Shown: positions 29,681 to 38,414 of the stretch, one piece after another
How the letters are laid out: each line of letters starts with the position of its first letter
How positions within the stretch are numbered: the stretch's first letter is position 1
DNA from: Aminobacter sp. AP02
GTDB lineage: Bacteria > Pseudomonadota > Alphaproteobacteria > Rhizobiales > Rhizobiaceae
NCBI RefSeq assembly: GCF_003148805.1
Contig: NZ_QGGX01000013.1
Coordinates: 102,438 to 166,437, forward strand
DNA: 64,000 nucleotides
Direction of reading: 5' to 3'
Notes under the pieces: generated by a model
Databases searched by the model: none
Seen by the model: the letters and a program-made list of their open reading frames with translations, nothing else
What the model was told of the DNA's origin: nothing
Made by a program: the position numbers and the translations under genes

Positions 29681-30976
29681 TCAATCGTGCACGGCGAAGG
29701 CGTCGGGCGCGCCGTGCGACCAGGCGGCCTTCAGCATGGCGTCGAGCGAGATCTTGCCGTCCGGATATAGATCGACCGAATACCAGGTCTTGCCTTCGAA
29801 ATCCGACTGCTCGACCGAGGTGCGGCCGTAGGCTGATAGCGCCTTGGCAACGCGCTTGGCTTCTTCGCCGTCCTCGAAAGTGCCGGCGGCGACGTAAGCG
29901 TCCAGCTCCTTTTGGGCGCGCGGGCCCGGGTTCAGGCGCTTCCAGGAATCGACGATGTCGCTCGACGTCATCGACTTGCCTTCCAGCACGCCAAAGGCCC
30001 TTGCGGCTTCGCTTTCGCGCTCGCTGGCGTAGCCCATCGTGGCAAGTGCCACGCGCGACTGCGGAACCAGCATCATGCTAGCCGGACGCGCGGGCGCGAT
30101 CGGGCCAAAGTCAGGCAGCACGACGTTGACGACATCCTGCCCCTGCGCTGGCATCGCGGGCTGCTCGAACTGCACGGCCTGTGCTGCTAGCGTGTTGGCC
30201 GGAGCCGCGGCCTGCATCGCAACCGCTGGCACTGCATTCGTCATCGTGCCTGGGAAGGCAGCCGCCTGCCCCACGCCGGCGCTCGGCGTCGGACCATTCA
30301 TGGCAATCATCACGCCGGTCGTCAGACCGTCATTGCTTGGATCGCCCATGCCCTTGCCCGGTCGGTAGGACGCGAGAAGATACTGATCGTCCTGGCCGTC
30401 GAGCGGCGCGCGGCCGACATACTCGACCTTCACGTTGGCCGTGCCGCTGTGGGCATAGTCGAGCATCTCGGCGGCACGCTTGGACAGGTCGATGACGCGC
30501 CCATCCGAATACGGTCCGCGATCGTTGACGCGAACGATGACGGAACTGCCGTTCTTGGTGTTGGTAACTTTCGCATAGCTGGGCAGCGGCATGGTCGGAT
30601 GCGCGGCCGTCAGATGCGTCATGTCATAGATTTCGCCATTGGCGGTCAGGCGGCCGTGGAAGGCATCGCCATACCAGGAAGCAGGCCCCATGGCCGCATA
30701 GTCCTGGTCCTCTTTCGGGTAATACCACTTGCCCCGCACCTTGTAGGGCTTGCCGGTCTGATCGCGGCCGCCGCCGCGCGGCAGGCCCGACATCTTGGTT
30801 GTGACACGCGGGCTCGCCTTCACGCCATATTCGGATTCGGCGAAATATTCCTTTGAGCGCTTCTTGCCCGCGGACTGAGGCTGCTGGGAGGCACAACCGG
30901 CAATGAAAACGGCGGTCGCAGCAAGAATGCTGACCGTGGCTGCGCGTCGATAACGCGTCCGCGTCGAATTCTGCAT
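29681..30976 (-). CDS. rlpA: RlpA-like septal lytic transglycosylase lipoprotein with SPOR domain
   Basis: RlpA cleaves denuded glycan strands at the septum. The protein (431 residues) has a lipoprotein signal with lipobox IAGC (Cys28), then a double-psi beta-barrel domain with ASWYGDAFHGRLTANGE, VIVRVNDRGPYSDGRVIDLS near residues 105-205, a low-complexity Ala/Pro linker, and a C-terminal SPOR peptidoglycan-binding domain (about 355-425). ATG 30976 is chosen over the longer frame because it gives a proper lipoprotein signal. The dacC-like gene follows 117 bases downstream. Confidence 0.9.
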   Translation of the reverse strand: MQNSTRTRYRRAATVSILAATAVFIAGCASQQPQSAGKKRSKEYFAESEYGVKASPRVTTKMSGLPRGGGRDQTGKPYKVRGKWYYPKEDQDYAAMGPASWYGDAFHGRLTANGEIYDMTHLTAAHPTMPLPSYAKVTNTKNGSSVIVRVNDRGPYSDGRVIDLSKRAAEMLDYAHSGTANVKVEYVGRAPLDGQDDQYLLASYRPGKGMGDPSNDGLTTGVMIAMNGPTPSAGVGQAAAFPGTMTNAVPAVAMQAAAPANTLAAQAVQFEQPAMPAQGQDVVNVVLPDFGPIAPARPASMMLVPQSRVALATMGYASERESEAARAFGVLEGKSMTSSDIVDSWKRLNPGPRAQKELDAYVAAGTFEDGEEAKRVAKALSAYGRTSVEQSDFEGKTWYSVDLYPDGKISLDAMLKAAWSHGAPDAFAVHD

Positions 30977-31506
30977 GATCGTGAAGTCCCCTGCCAGTCT
31001 ACTCAAACGCCATAACAACGCAGTCGCGCGTGGAAGCTAAAAACAGTTCGCGCACGTTAACCCCAGTCCCCTTTGTGCGCAGGAAATGCTTGCCAGCCTA
31101 TTAATCGACTGTGTTTCGAAACGGGCGAGAATATGGCTTGAATGAGGCGGCGGGTTAGCCTTACCGGCGTTGCATGCTAGACATGACGACCGCAATCTCC
31201 GTCGCGTTGCCACGCGAGGCGCGTTCACGGCGTTGGGCTACAGAAGCATAATCAAGCATCCGTAGTGGCGACCTTATGCCGTTGTCATGAATCCAGTGGT
31301 AACGTCGCCAAATATGATCGATCTTGCATCTTCCGCAGGATTTGTCAGCTGGGTGCGTGTCATTGTCTTGATTGAGGCTTGGAGCACGGCAGTGGAAAGG
31401 ACCTCTACATGGCGACAAGTGGCGCGGAGTTAAACTGCCATGCGCGGCGAAACGTGCCGGTGAATGGTCTCTCGGCCGACGTCCGTCCGCCGTTGGGGGC
31501 ATCCTG
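30977..31506. other. Intergenic region of 530 bases, no supported gene
   Basis: Holds the upstream region of rlpA on one side and of the broken DUF1801 gene on the other. No RNA gene, repeat or convincing ORF was seen. Confidence 0.5.
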
Positions 31507-31940
31507 ATGTCCGAAGCGCCTTCCATGTCAGGGGTTGTCGCAACCAGGTTCGATCGTTTCCCTGAACGCGCCCGCCTTCAACTCGTTGAAGTCAGGCGTC
31601 TGATCTTCACGACGGCGGCGGCGACCCTTGTGTCGGGCCCTTGACGGAGACGCTGAAATGGGGAGAGCCTGCCTATCTCACCGAGGCAACCGGTAGTGGC
31701 AGCACGATCCGGCTAGGCGGACCAACATCGTCAGGCGGCGGCGCAATCCTGTTCCATTGTCGAACCACGCTTGTCGAAACGTTCCGAACGCAGTTTGGGG
31801 ACATGTTCGCTTATCAAGGCAATCGGGCGATCCATCTCGATCCCGCCGAGCCCCTGCCGGAAGCAGCGCTCGCGATCTGCCTTGGCATGGCCCTGACCTA
31901 TCATGCAAGGCGGCAAGCTAAAGCCTTTGCGGCCCGATGA
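31507..31940 (+). pseudogene. DUF1801-family gene broken by one frameshift
   Basis: Two overlapping plus-strand frames together encode one DUF1801 (YdhG-like) protein of about 144 residues: MSEAPSMSGVVATRFDRFPE to TTAAAT in frame 1, then GPLTETLKWGEPAYLTEATG to the end in frame 3. The break lies at 31625-31627, where adding one C to the CCC run restores a continuous frame (ATP-CVGPLTE). So a single-base loss in a homopolymer, or a sequencing error, explains it. DUF1801 proteins have no settled function. Confidence 0.75.
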
Positions 31941-32011
31941 CGCATGATCGCGGCGGTAACAGCGACGCAAGAGTGGCTATCGCGCAGAAAATCGGATCAC
32001 CGTGGTGGAAT

Positions 32012-32101
32012 TGGCGGAGGGAGTGGGATTCGAACCCACGGTGAACTCGCGCCCACGCCGGTTTTCAAGACCGGTGCCTTAAACCGCTCGGCCATCCCTC
32101 C
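32012..32101 (-). tRNA. tRNA-Ser (anticodon TGA)
   Basis: A 90-base class II tRNA on the minus strand. The 7-bp acceptor GGAGGGA/TCCCTCC, discriminator G and encoded CCA are seen, with a long variable arm typical of serine. The anticodon loop CTTGAAA is closed by CCGGT/ACCGG, giving anticodon TGA (complement of 32065-32067). The T arm has GGTTCGAATCC. Confidence 0.97.
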
Positions 32102-32455
32102 GAGGTCGTGGGATCCGCTAGCCTTATCTGCGATCTTTCACTGAGAAAAAACGCTTGGCGGCGAACTGCCCAGAACCGTTGTGGCGCGCTTGTAGCGCTG
32201 CTCCAGTCGCCGCGTCAACTTGTTCGATGCAGCTTTGGCAAGGTTGCCCCATTGCTAGGGACAGGATTGTCGCTGCGATCACGTTTTGATCGCAGTTCGT
32301 CAGTCGATGTCGCACCGCTTGGGCTCGACTATTCCATCTGCACCGCGTGATACTGGCCATGATTCTTCAGCCCCGCGCCGATTGACCCTTAGCCGGCAGT
32401 CCCAGCGATCGAAAAACGCGGCACCCCTTGGCCAGCATCTCTAGGGAAAAGTTGA
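32102..32455. other. Intergenic region of 354 bases with one isolated palindrome
   Basis: No gene is supported between tRNA-Ser and the DUF2161 gene. A perfect 9-bp inverted repeat with a five-base loop (CTGCGATCA-N5-TGATCGCAG, 32273-32295) is the only structure noticed. Confidence 0.45.
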
Positions 32456-33118
32456 TTGCTTGAAACAGCGCTCTACAGCCCGGTCAAACGCTTCCTTGAG
32501 GGCCTCGGTTTCGAGGTCAAGGGCGAGATTGGCGGCTGCGACCTGCTGGCGCTGAGTAGCGACACGGCTCCGATCGTCGTCGTTTGCGAACTGAAGCTGC
32601 AGTTCAATCTCGAACTGATCCTGCAAGGTGTCGATCGAGCGGCCGCCGCCGACGAGGTCTGGCTTGCCGCGCGTATGTCGCCGCGCGGCAAGGGCCGCGA
32701 GGGCGACAAGCGTTTTCGCAATTTGTGCCGCCGGCTCGGTTTTGGGATGCTCGGCGTTTTCGAGGACGAGCGGGTGGAAGTGCTGCTTAGCCCCGTCGCT
32801 CCGTCCCCCCGCAGGGATGCAAAACGGCGTTCGCGGCTGGTCGATGAGCATCGACGCCGGCAGGGCGACCCTGTGGTCGGCGGCGGTTCTCGCGCGCCAA
32901 TCATGACGGCCTATCGTCAGGATGCGCTGAAGTGCGCCGTGGCCCTTGTCGATGGCCCGAAGCGCCCGCGCGACCTCAGCCAGGCCGTCTCGCGCGCCCC
33001 CAAGATCCTGCTCGACAACGTCTATGGGTGGTTCGCCCGGGTCGATCGCGGCGTTTACGATCTTACGGACACTGGCCGCGAAGCATTGCAGCGCTGGCCG
33101 CAGCTCAATGCTTCATGA
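32456..33118 (+). CDS. DUF2161-family protein with PD-(D/E)XK-like nuclease fold
   Basis: A 220-residue protein of the COG5482/DUF2161 family found in alphaproteobacteria. Residues Glu20, Asp29 (GGCDLLAL) and Glu45-Leu-Lys47 (VVVCELKLQFN) follow the spacing of the PD-(D/E)XK nuclease core. The C-terminal third (about 150-220) looks like a small winged-helix domain with KCAVALVDGPKRPRDLS and YDLTDTGREAL. TTG 32456 is the likely start, with AGGGAAAAG upstream; this is uncertain. The cellular role is unknown; a nucleic acid function is an inference from the fold. Confidence 0.75.
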   Translation: MLETALYSPVKRFLEGLGFEVKGEIGGCDLLALSSDTAPIVVVCELKLQFNLELILQGVDRAAAADEVWLAARMSPRGKGREGDKRFRNLCRRLGFGMLGVFEDERVEVLLSPVAPSPRRDAKRRSRLVDEHRRRQGDPVVGGGSRAPIMTAYRQDALKCAVALVDGPKRPRDLSQAVSRAPKILLDNVYGWFARVDRGVYDLTDTGREALQRWPQLNAS

Positions 33119-33175
33119 TGCCTTGAACGCCGTGAAGCCGAAGACGGCGCCACAACGACGGAGGTGAGCGCCAGC

Positions 33176-33319
33176 ATGACAAACATACGCTTCAGCATCG
33201 GCAACCCATCCGAAGGTTACGAGTGCTCCTGCGAAGCCTGCCCTACATCAATCCCCCGGCGCACAACTGCAACGTTGCGCGATCACTGGTCGGGATGGGG
33301 TTTCGCGCTGCAAAGCTAG
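33176..33319 (+). CDS. Possible small ORF with CxCxxC motif
   Basis: ATG 33176 follows a strong GGAGGTG site by about nine bases and opens a 47-codon frame. The product is MTNIRFSIGNPSEGYECSCE followed by an ACP-containing tail, ending WGFALQS. The three clustered cysteines could bind metal. No family is recognised. It may equally be a remnant or a chance frame. The rest of the 33119-33488 spacer shows nothing. Confidence 0.25.
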   Translation: MTNIRFSIGNPSEGYECSCEACPTSIPRRTTATLRDHWSGWGFALQS

Positions 33320-33488
33320 CCACATCCGCCTACGCAACTAGGTCTTGGCCCAACATTCGGTAATTGACGACCGCGTGATCTTGGTTTGGCAGCTGCCGCA
33401 GCTATACCGAAGCGGCCTTGAAAACTTCGGCAACTCACTGGAAATACGTTCTTTCTTGGAGGGACATCACACGCTATAGAGGGGCATT

Positions 33489-33827
33489 ATGTTGTTAAAG
33501 CGCCTTGCCCTCACGCTTCCAATCTGCCTGTCGACCGTCTTTCTCGGCGGCTGCAGCCGTTCATCGGACGGTACAGTGGTCATTCCCAAACAGGTGGATT
33601 CAAGGCGCTTCTGGCAGGACGACGAGGCAAAGCGCGCCGCAGCCGAACGCCAGCAAGCGGCGGCCTTTCCAACGGAGCCTGAGATCCGCTTCGCCACCCA
33701 GCAACCTGGCCCCCGACCGGTGACACGCGCGCCGAGAACCACCGCAGACGCTGCCAACACCAAGCCGATAGCCTGCAGGGCGGAGGCGGGTTCTGTCTCG
33801 GGCCGCGTCAAGTACGTTTGCGATTAG
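33489..33827 (+). CDS. Small putative lipoprotein
   Basis: A 112-residue protein with a lipoprotein signal peptide: basic start, hydrophobic core and lipobox LGGC with Cys22. The mature part is polar, Ala/Arg/Pro-rich and has two further cysteines (IACRAEAG and YVCD) that could pair. No named family is recognised. It stands alone, 182 bases before terC. Confidence 0.6.
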   Translation: MLLKRLALTLPICLSTVFLGGCSRSSDGTVVIPKQVDSRRFWQDDEAKRAAAERQQAAAFPTEPEIRFATQQPGPRPVTRAPRTTADAANTKPIACRAEAGSVSGRVKYVCD

Positions 33828-34009
33828 GCTTGGCGGCCGTCACAAGGGGCAGTGTTGGCCTCATTGCGCAGGAAAGCGTCAGGCTGGCGTCAGCAAAGCC
33901 CCGGTTTTTGCGTATTTCAGCCAAACACCGGGCTAGTCGGTTGACGAGCAACTATCGAGCGTTATAGCCCACATCCATTCGCTTGCATGAATGGAGAGGG
34001 TTCCGCCCG

Positions 34010-34702
34010 ATGGAGATATTCACCGCCGCAGGCTTCACAGCCCTTCTGCAGGTCATAGCTATCGATCTCGTCCTCGCTGGCGACAACGCCATCGTCATCG
34101 GCCTTGCCGCCGCCGGCCTCCCCGCCGACCAGCGCAAGAAGGCGATCCTCGTCGGCATAGCTGCTGCAACCGTGCTCCGCATCGGTTTCGCGCTGATCAC
34201 CCAGTGGCTGCTGGCCATCGGGCCAATGCTGCTCATCGCTGGCGGTCTGCTGTTGTTGTGGGTGTGCTGGAAGATGTGGCGCGAACTCAGCGTCAGCCAC
34301 GAACAGGAACATGACGCAACCGAAGCGCTTTCCGGTGCCGATTATGACAAGGACGGCAAGATTGCCGGCAAGGGCCCGCGCAAGACCTTCGCCCAGGCCG
34401 CCTGGCAGATCGTCATCGCTGACGTTTCGATGTCGCTCGACAACGTGCTCGCCGTTGCCGGCGCGGCGATGGATCACCCCACTGTCCTGATCATCGGTCT
34501 TGCGCTGTCGATCGCCCTCATGGGATTTGCCGCATCGTTTGTCGCACGCTTGCTGCACAAGTATCGCTGGATCGCCTATATCGGCCTGCTGATCATCCTC
34601 TACGTCGCCGTCAAGATGCTGCTCGACGGTGCCGTCGAACAGTTCCCCGACCATTTTGGCTTCCTGAGCCCGTGGTTCGGCGGCAATGGCGGCGCCCACT
34701 AA
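34010..34702 (+). CDS. TerC/YjbE-family integral membrane protein
   Basis: A 230-residue polytopic protein of the TerC family. Some members export manganese for the charge of exoenzymes or metal homeostasis (Alx, MeeF/MeeY type). The two family repeats are visible, each with an acidic-Asn pair in a membrane helix: LAGDNAIVI (Asp25-Asn26) and SMSLDNVLAV in the second half. A hydrophilic, acidic cytoplasmic loop (EQEHDATEAL to DYDKDGK) separates them. ATG 34010 is chosen, with GGAGAGGG upstream. A terminator follows. Metal specificity is an inference. Confidence 0.85.
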   Translation: MEIFTAAGFTALLQVIAIDLVLAGDNAIVIGLAAAGLPADQRKKAILVGIAAATVLRIGFALITQWLLAIGPMLLIAGGLLLLWVCWKMWRELSVSHEQEHDATEALSGADYDKDGKIAGKGPRKTFAQAAWQIVIADVSMSLDNVLAVAGAAMDHPTVLIIGLALSIALMGFAASFVARLLHKYRWIAYIGLLIILYVAVKMLLDGAVEQFPDHFGFLSPWFGGNGGAH

Positions 34703-34715
34703 GGCGGCTTCTATC

Positions 34716-34748
34716 AAGGGCCGGGATTGACCCGGCCCTTTTCATTTT
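34716..34748 (+). terminator. Rho-independent terminator after terC
   Basis: Ten-pair stem AAGGGCCGGG / CCCGGCCCTT with a five-base loop, followed by a TTCATTTTC tail, 13 bases after the terC stop. Confidence 0.85.
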
Positions 34749-34900
34749 CGGCGGCGCCCCGCGTCACCGGTTTGCTTGGCGGCGGAATTGTGCTATTGCG
34801 CCGCCCGAATTGAGCTCGTTTCGAGCCGACAGATCGTAAAAATTCGAGACTTCTGGGCCGGCCTTCAGGGGTTGCGGCCTTTATCCCTTGGAACCTGTCC

Positions 34901-36217
34901 ATGTCCGCAGCACCCCGCGTCAGCTTCGTAAGCCTCGGTTGCCCGAAAGCGCTCGTCGATTCCGAACGCATCCTCACCCAGCTCCGCGCCGAGGGCTACG
35001 AGATCGCCCGCAAGCACGACGGTGCCGACCTCGTCGTTGTCAACACCTGCGGCTTCCTCGATTCCGCGCGCGATGAATCGCTGAACGCCATTGGCACGGC
35101 GATGAAGGAGAACGGCAAGGTCATCGTCACGGGCTGCATGGGCGCCACGCCCGAGCTGATCCGCGAGAAGCACCCCAACGTCTTCGCCATCACCGGCCCG
35201 CAGGCCTATGAGAGTGTCATGGCGGCCGTGCATGAGGCAGCACCGCCGGCGCATGACCCGTTCACCGACCTGGTACCGCCGCAGGGCGTCAAGCTTACGC
35301 CGCGCCACTACGCCTATCTCAAGATTTCCGAGGGCTGCAACAACCGCTGCACCTTCTGCATCATTCCCGACCTGCGCGGCGACCTCGTCTCGCGCCCAGC
35401 GGCCGACGTGCTGCGCGAAGCCGAGAAGCTGGCCAATGCCGGCGTCAAGGAACTGCTGGTCATCTCGCAGGACACCAGCGCCTACGGCATCGACGTCAAG
35501 TACGCGACGTCGACCTGGAAGGAGCGTGAGGTGCGTGCCAAGTTCCTCGACCTTTCGCAGGAACTTGGCGAAATGGGCATCTGGGTGCGCATGCACTATG
35601 TCTACCCCTACCCCCATGTCGCCGACGTCATTCCGCTGATGGCGGAAGGCAAGATCCTGCCTTATCTCGACATTCCGTTCCAGCACGCCTCGCCGCAGGT
35701 GCTCAAGAACATGCGCCGTCCGGCCCATGGCGAAAAGGCGCTGGAGCGCATTCGCGGCTGGCGCGACGTCTGCCCCGATCTTGCCATCCGCTCGACCTTC
35801 ATCGTCGGTTTCCCCGGTGAGACGGATGAAGATTTCGAGATGCTGCTCGACTGGATCGACGAAGCCAAGATCGATCGCGCCGGCTGCTTCAAATACGAGC
35901 CGGTGAAAGGTGCGCGGTCCAACGATCTCGGCCTCGACCAGGTTCCGGAAGAGGTCAAGGAAGCCCGCTGGCATCGCTTCATGCAGCGCCAGCAGAAGAT
36001 TTCAGCCGCCCAGCAGGCCAAGAAGATCGGCAAGCGCCTGCCCGTCATCATCGACGAGGCGAACGGCACCTCGGCAAAGGGCCGTACTAAGTATGACGCG
36101 CCTGAGATCGATGGTTCGGTGCACATCCAGTCGCGGCGTCCACTGCGCGTCGGCGACATCGTCACCGTCAAGATCGACAGCGCCGACGCCTACGATCTCT
36201 ACGGATCGGCTGTCTGA
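34901..36217 (+). CDS. rimO: Ribosomal protein S12 methylthiotransferase RimO
   Basis: RimO adds a methylthio group to Asp88 of ribosomal protein S12 by radical-SAM chemistry. The UPF0004 domain carries Cys14, Cys50 and Cys79, which bind one Fe-S cluster; the radical-SAM motif CNNRCTFC supplies Cys146, Cys150 and Cys153. A C-terminal TRAM domain (about 370-435, [21 protein letters not shown]) follows. The N-terminus [16 protein letters not shown] separates it from MiaB. 438 residues, full length. A bidirectional terminator follows. Confidence 0.95.
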   Translation: MSAAPRVSFVSLGCPKALVDSERILTQLRAEGYEIARKHDGADLVVVNTCGFLDSARDESLNAIGTAMKENGKVIVTGCMGATPELIREKHPNVFAITGPQAYESVMAAVHEAAPPAHDPFTDLVPPQGVKLTPRHYAYLKISEGCNNRCTFCIIPDLRGDLVSRPAADVLREAEKLANAGVKELLVISQDTSAYGIDVKYATSTWKEREVRAKFLDLSQELGEMGIWVRMHYVYPYPHVADVIPLMAEGKILPYLDIPFQHASPQVLKNMRRPAHGEKALERIRGWRDVCPDLAIRSTFIVGFPGETDEDFEMLLDWIDEAKIDRAGCFKYEPVKGARSNDLGLDQVPEEVKEARWHRFMQRQQKISAAQQAKKIGKRLPVIIDEANGTSAKGRTKYDAPEIDGSVHIQSRRPLRVGDIVTVKIDSADAYDLYGSAV

Positions 36218-36244
36218 ACCCGGAAGCCGGATCTCACTTCCAAC

Positions 36245-36280
36245 AAAAAACCCCCGGTCAAAACCGGGGGTTCTTTTTTT
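36245..36280. terminator. Bidirectional terminator between rimO and the BMP gene
   Basis: The stem CCCCCGGT / ACCGGGGG with a four-base loop is flanked by six A on one side and TTCTTTTTTT on the other, so it can end both the plus-strand rimO message and the minus-strand transporter operon. Confidence 0.9.
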
Positions 36281-36316
36281 GCAGAACGCTCAAGAGTTCG
36301 AGCAATAGCCGCCCGC

Positions 36317-37387
36317 TTACTGCGGCAGCTTGTCGTCCACGCCCTTGACGTAGAAGTTCAGGCCGAGCAGGACGCTGTCCTGCGCCACTTCGCCGGCCTT
36401 CAGCCACTCGGTGCCGTCCTGCTTGGTCACAGGGCCGGTGAACGGGTTGAAAGCGCCCGACTTGATCTTGGCTTCGGTTTCCTCGGCCAGCTTCTTCGTC
36501 TCATCCGACATGTTGGCGTAAGGCGCCATCACGACGTGGCCTTCTTTCATGCCGCCCCAGACGTCGCTCTGCTTCCAGGTGCCGTCGATGACTTCCTGGA
36601 TGCGCTCGATGTAGTACGGACCCCAGTCGTCGACGATCGAGGTCAGCTGGGTGGTCGGGCCGAACTTGATCATGTCCGAAGCCTGGCCAAATGCCTTGAT
36701 GCCGCGCTCGGTCGCAACCTGCATCGGTGCGGTCGAGTCGGTGTGCTGGGTGATGATGTCGACGCCCTGGTCGATCAGCGCCTTGGCGGCATCTGCTTCC
36801 TTGCCGGCGTCGAACCAGGTGTTGGCCCACACGACCTTGACCTTGAAGTCGGGGTTGACCGACTGCGCGCCGAGCATGAAGGCGTTGATGCCCATCACCA
36901 CTTCGGGGATCGGGAAGGAAGCGATGTAGCCGGCAACGCCTGCCTTCGATTCCTTGGCGGCGATCACGCCCTGGACGTAACGGCCTTCATGGAACTTCGA
37001 GTTGTAGGTCGCAACGTTCGGATGCTCGCGCTTGTAGCCGGTGGCGTGCTCGAACTTCACGTCCGGGAACTTGCCGGCGACCTTGTTGAGCGGATCCATG
37101 TAGCCGAAGGAGGTTGCAAAGATGATGTTGCAGCCCGAACGTGCGAAGCGCTCGATGGCGCGCTCGGCATCCGCACCTTCCGGCACGCTTTCGAGATACG
37201 CGGTCTCGAGTTCGTCGCCGAACTTCGCCTTGGCTTCCAGCAGGCCCTGGTGGTGCTGGTATGAGTAACCGAAGTCGCCGATCGGCCCGACATAGATCCA
37301 GCAGGCCTTGACCTTGGCTTCGGCCGCCACGGTGCCGAATGACATTACGGCGGCAGCCGCTGCCAACGACAGAATTGTCTTCTTCAT
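36317..37387 (-). CDS. BMP-family ABC transporter substrate-binding protein
   Basis: A periplasmic binding protein of the basic membrane protein (PnrA/Med) family, which mostly binds purine nucleosides. ATG 37387 gives a signal peptide of about 22 residues (MKKTILSLAAAAAVM, cleavage near AEA-KV). The mature part has WIYVGPIGDFGYSYQHHQG and IIFATSFGYMDP, conserved for the family, and NTWFDAGKEADAAKALIDQG. 356 residues. It is the last gene of a minus-strand operon with one ATPase and two permeases. The ligand is not certain. Confidence 0.9.
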   Translation of the reverse strand: MKKTILSLAAAAAVMSFGTVAAEAKVKACWIYVGPIGDFGYSYQHHQGLLEAKAKFGDELETAYLESVPEGADAERAIERFARSGCNIIFATSFGYMDPLNKVAGKFPDVKFEHATGYKREHPNVATYNSKFHEGRYVQGVIAAKESKAGVAGYIASFPIPEVVMGINAFMLGAQSVNPDFKVKVVWANTWFDAGKEADAAKALIDQGVDIITQHTDSTAPMQVATERGIKAFGQASDMIKFGPTTQLTSIVDDWGPYYIERIQEVIDGTWKQSDVWGGMKEGHVVMAPYANMSDETKKLAEETEAKIKSGAFNPFTGPVTKQDGTEWLKAGEVAQDSVLLGLNFYVKGVDDKLPQ

Positions 37388-37499
37388 GCTCTTGTTCCTC
37401 TTAGTGGTTGCCCGGGGCACTATCCCATCCTTTTTATAGTCCCAGAGACAGGGCCAGTTCTTCGATACCGCGCAGCGGTTTCGAGTCGAGGCCATGCCC

Positions 37500-38414
37500 T
37501 TAGCGATCTGGCACAAACGGCCGCCCCAATGAAGCCGGAGTGTTCACCATCGTCAGTCGCCTGTTGCGCGAGATCAGAACGAGGACAACGACGGTCGCCA
37601 GATAGGGTAGCGAAGAAAGCAGTTGCGACGGCACGCCGATGCCCAGGGCCTGGGCATGCAACTGGCCGATCGAAACCGCTCCGAAAAGATAGGCACCCGC
37701 CAGCACCCGCCATGGCCGCCACGACGCGAAGACGACGAGCGCGAGTGCGATCCAGCCGCGTCCGGCGGTCATGTTCTCGTTCCATTGCGGCGTATAGACC
37801 AGCGACAGGTAAGCGCCGGCCAGGCCAGCACAGGCGCCGCCGAACATCACCGCCATGTAGCGGATGCCGATCACCTTGATGCCGAGCGCATGAGCAGAGG
37901 CGTGGTTGTCGCCGACCGAACGCAAGGTCAGACCCGCGCGCGTCTTGAACAGGAAATAGGCGACGCCAGCCGTGAGAAGGATCGAGACGTAAAACAGCGG
38001 GTCCTGTCCAAAGAAGAGCTTGCCCACAAGCGGCAGGTCGGTAAGCCCGGGAATGTAGATGTAAATCATCTTGACGCCCGGCAGGCCAACGAAGCTTTCA
38101 CCAAGCATGCCCGCAAGGCCAAGGCCAAGCAGTGTCAGAGCAAGGCCGGTAGCCACCTGATTGGTCACCAGCGTCAGCGTCAAAAAGCCGAACAGCAGCG
38201 AAAACAGCGCGCCGACAATGATCGCCGCAAGCACGCCGAGCCAGGGCGAGCCGGTGGCAAGTGCCACGCCGAAGCCAGTTACGGCTCCCATCACCATCAT
38301 GCCTTCGACGCCAAGATTGAGCACGCCCGAGCGCTCGACGACCAGTTCACCGACTGCCGCGATCAGAAGCGGGGTCGCCGCGGTCGCTATCGTCAACAGG
38401 ATGCCTTCAAGCAT
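37500..38414 (-). CDS. ABC transporter permease (BMP/nucleoside-type), second subunit
   Basis: A 304-residue integral membrane protein with about eight to nine hydrophobic segments. The motif ERSGVLNLGVEGMMVMGA near the N-terminus and GKVIGIRYMAVMFGGACAG-like segment (HALGIKVIGIRYMAV) are characteristic of the NupQ/YufQ class. ATG 38414 overlaps the end of the preceding permease gene by eight bases. It lies 112 bases upstream of the binding-protein gene in the same direction. Confidence 0.88.
   Translation of the reverse strand: MLEGILLTIATAATPLLIAAVGELVVERSGVLNLGVEGMMVMGAVTGFGVALATGSPWLGVLAAIIVGALFSLLFGFLTLTLVTNQVATGLALTLLGLGLAGMLGESFVGLPGVKMIYIYIPGLTDLPLVGKLFFGQDPLFYVSILLTAGVAYFLFKTRAGLTLRSVGDNHASAHALGIKVIGIRYMAVMFGGACAGLAGAYLSLVYTPQWNENMTAGRGWIALALVVFASWRPWRVLAGAYLFGAVSIGQLHAQALGIGVPSQLLSSLPYLATVVVLVLISRNRRLTMVNTPASLGRPFVPDR

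Noticed and set aside
31944..32144. Plus-strand ORF over tRNA-Ser (GGGSGIRTHGELAPTPVFKTGAL)
   Set aside because: Also a common artefact of reading the opposite strand of tRNA-Ser.
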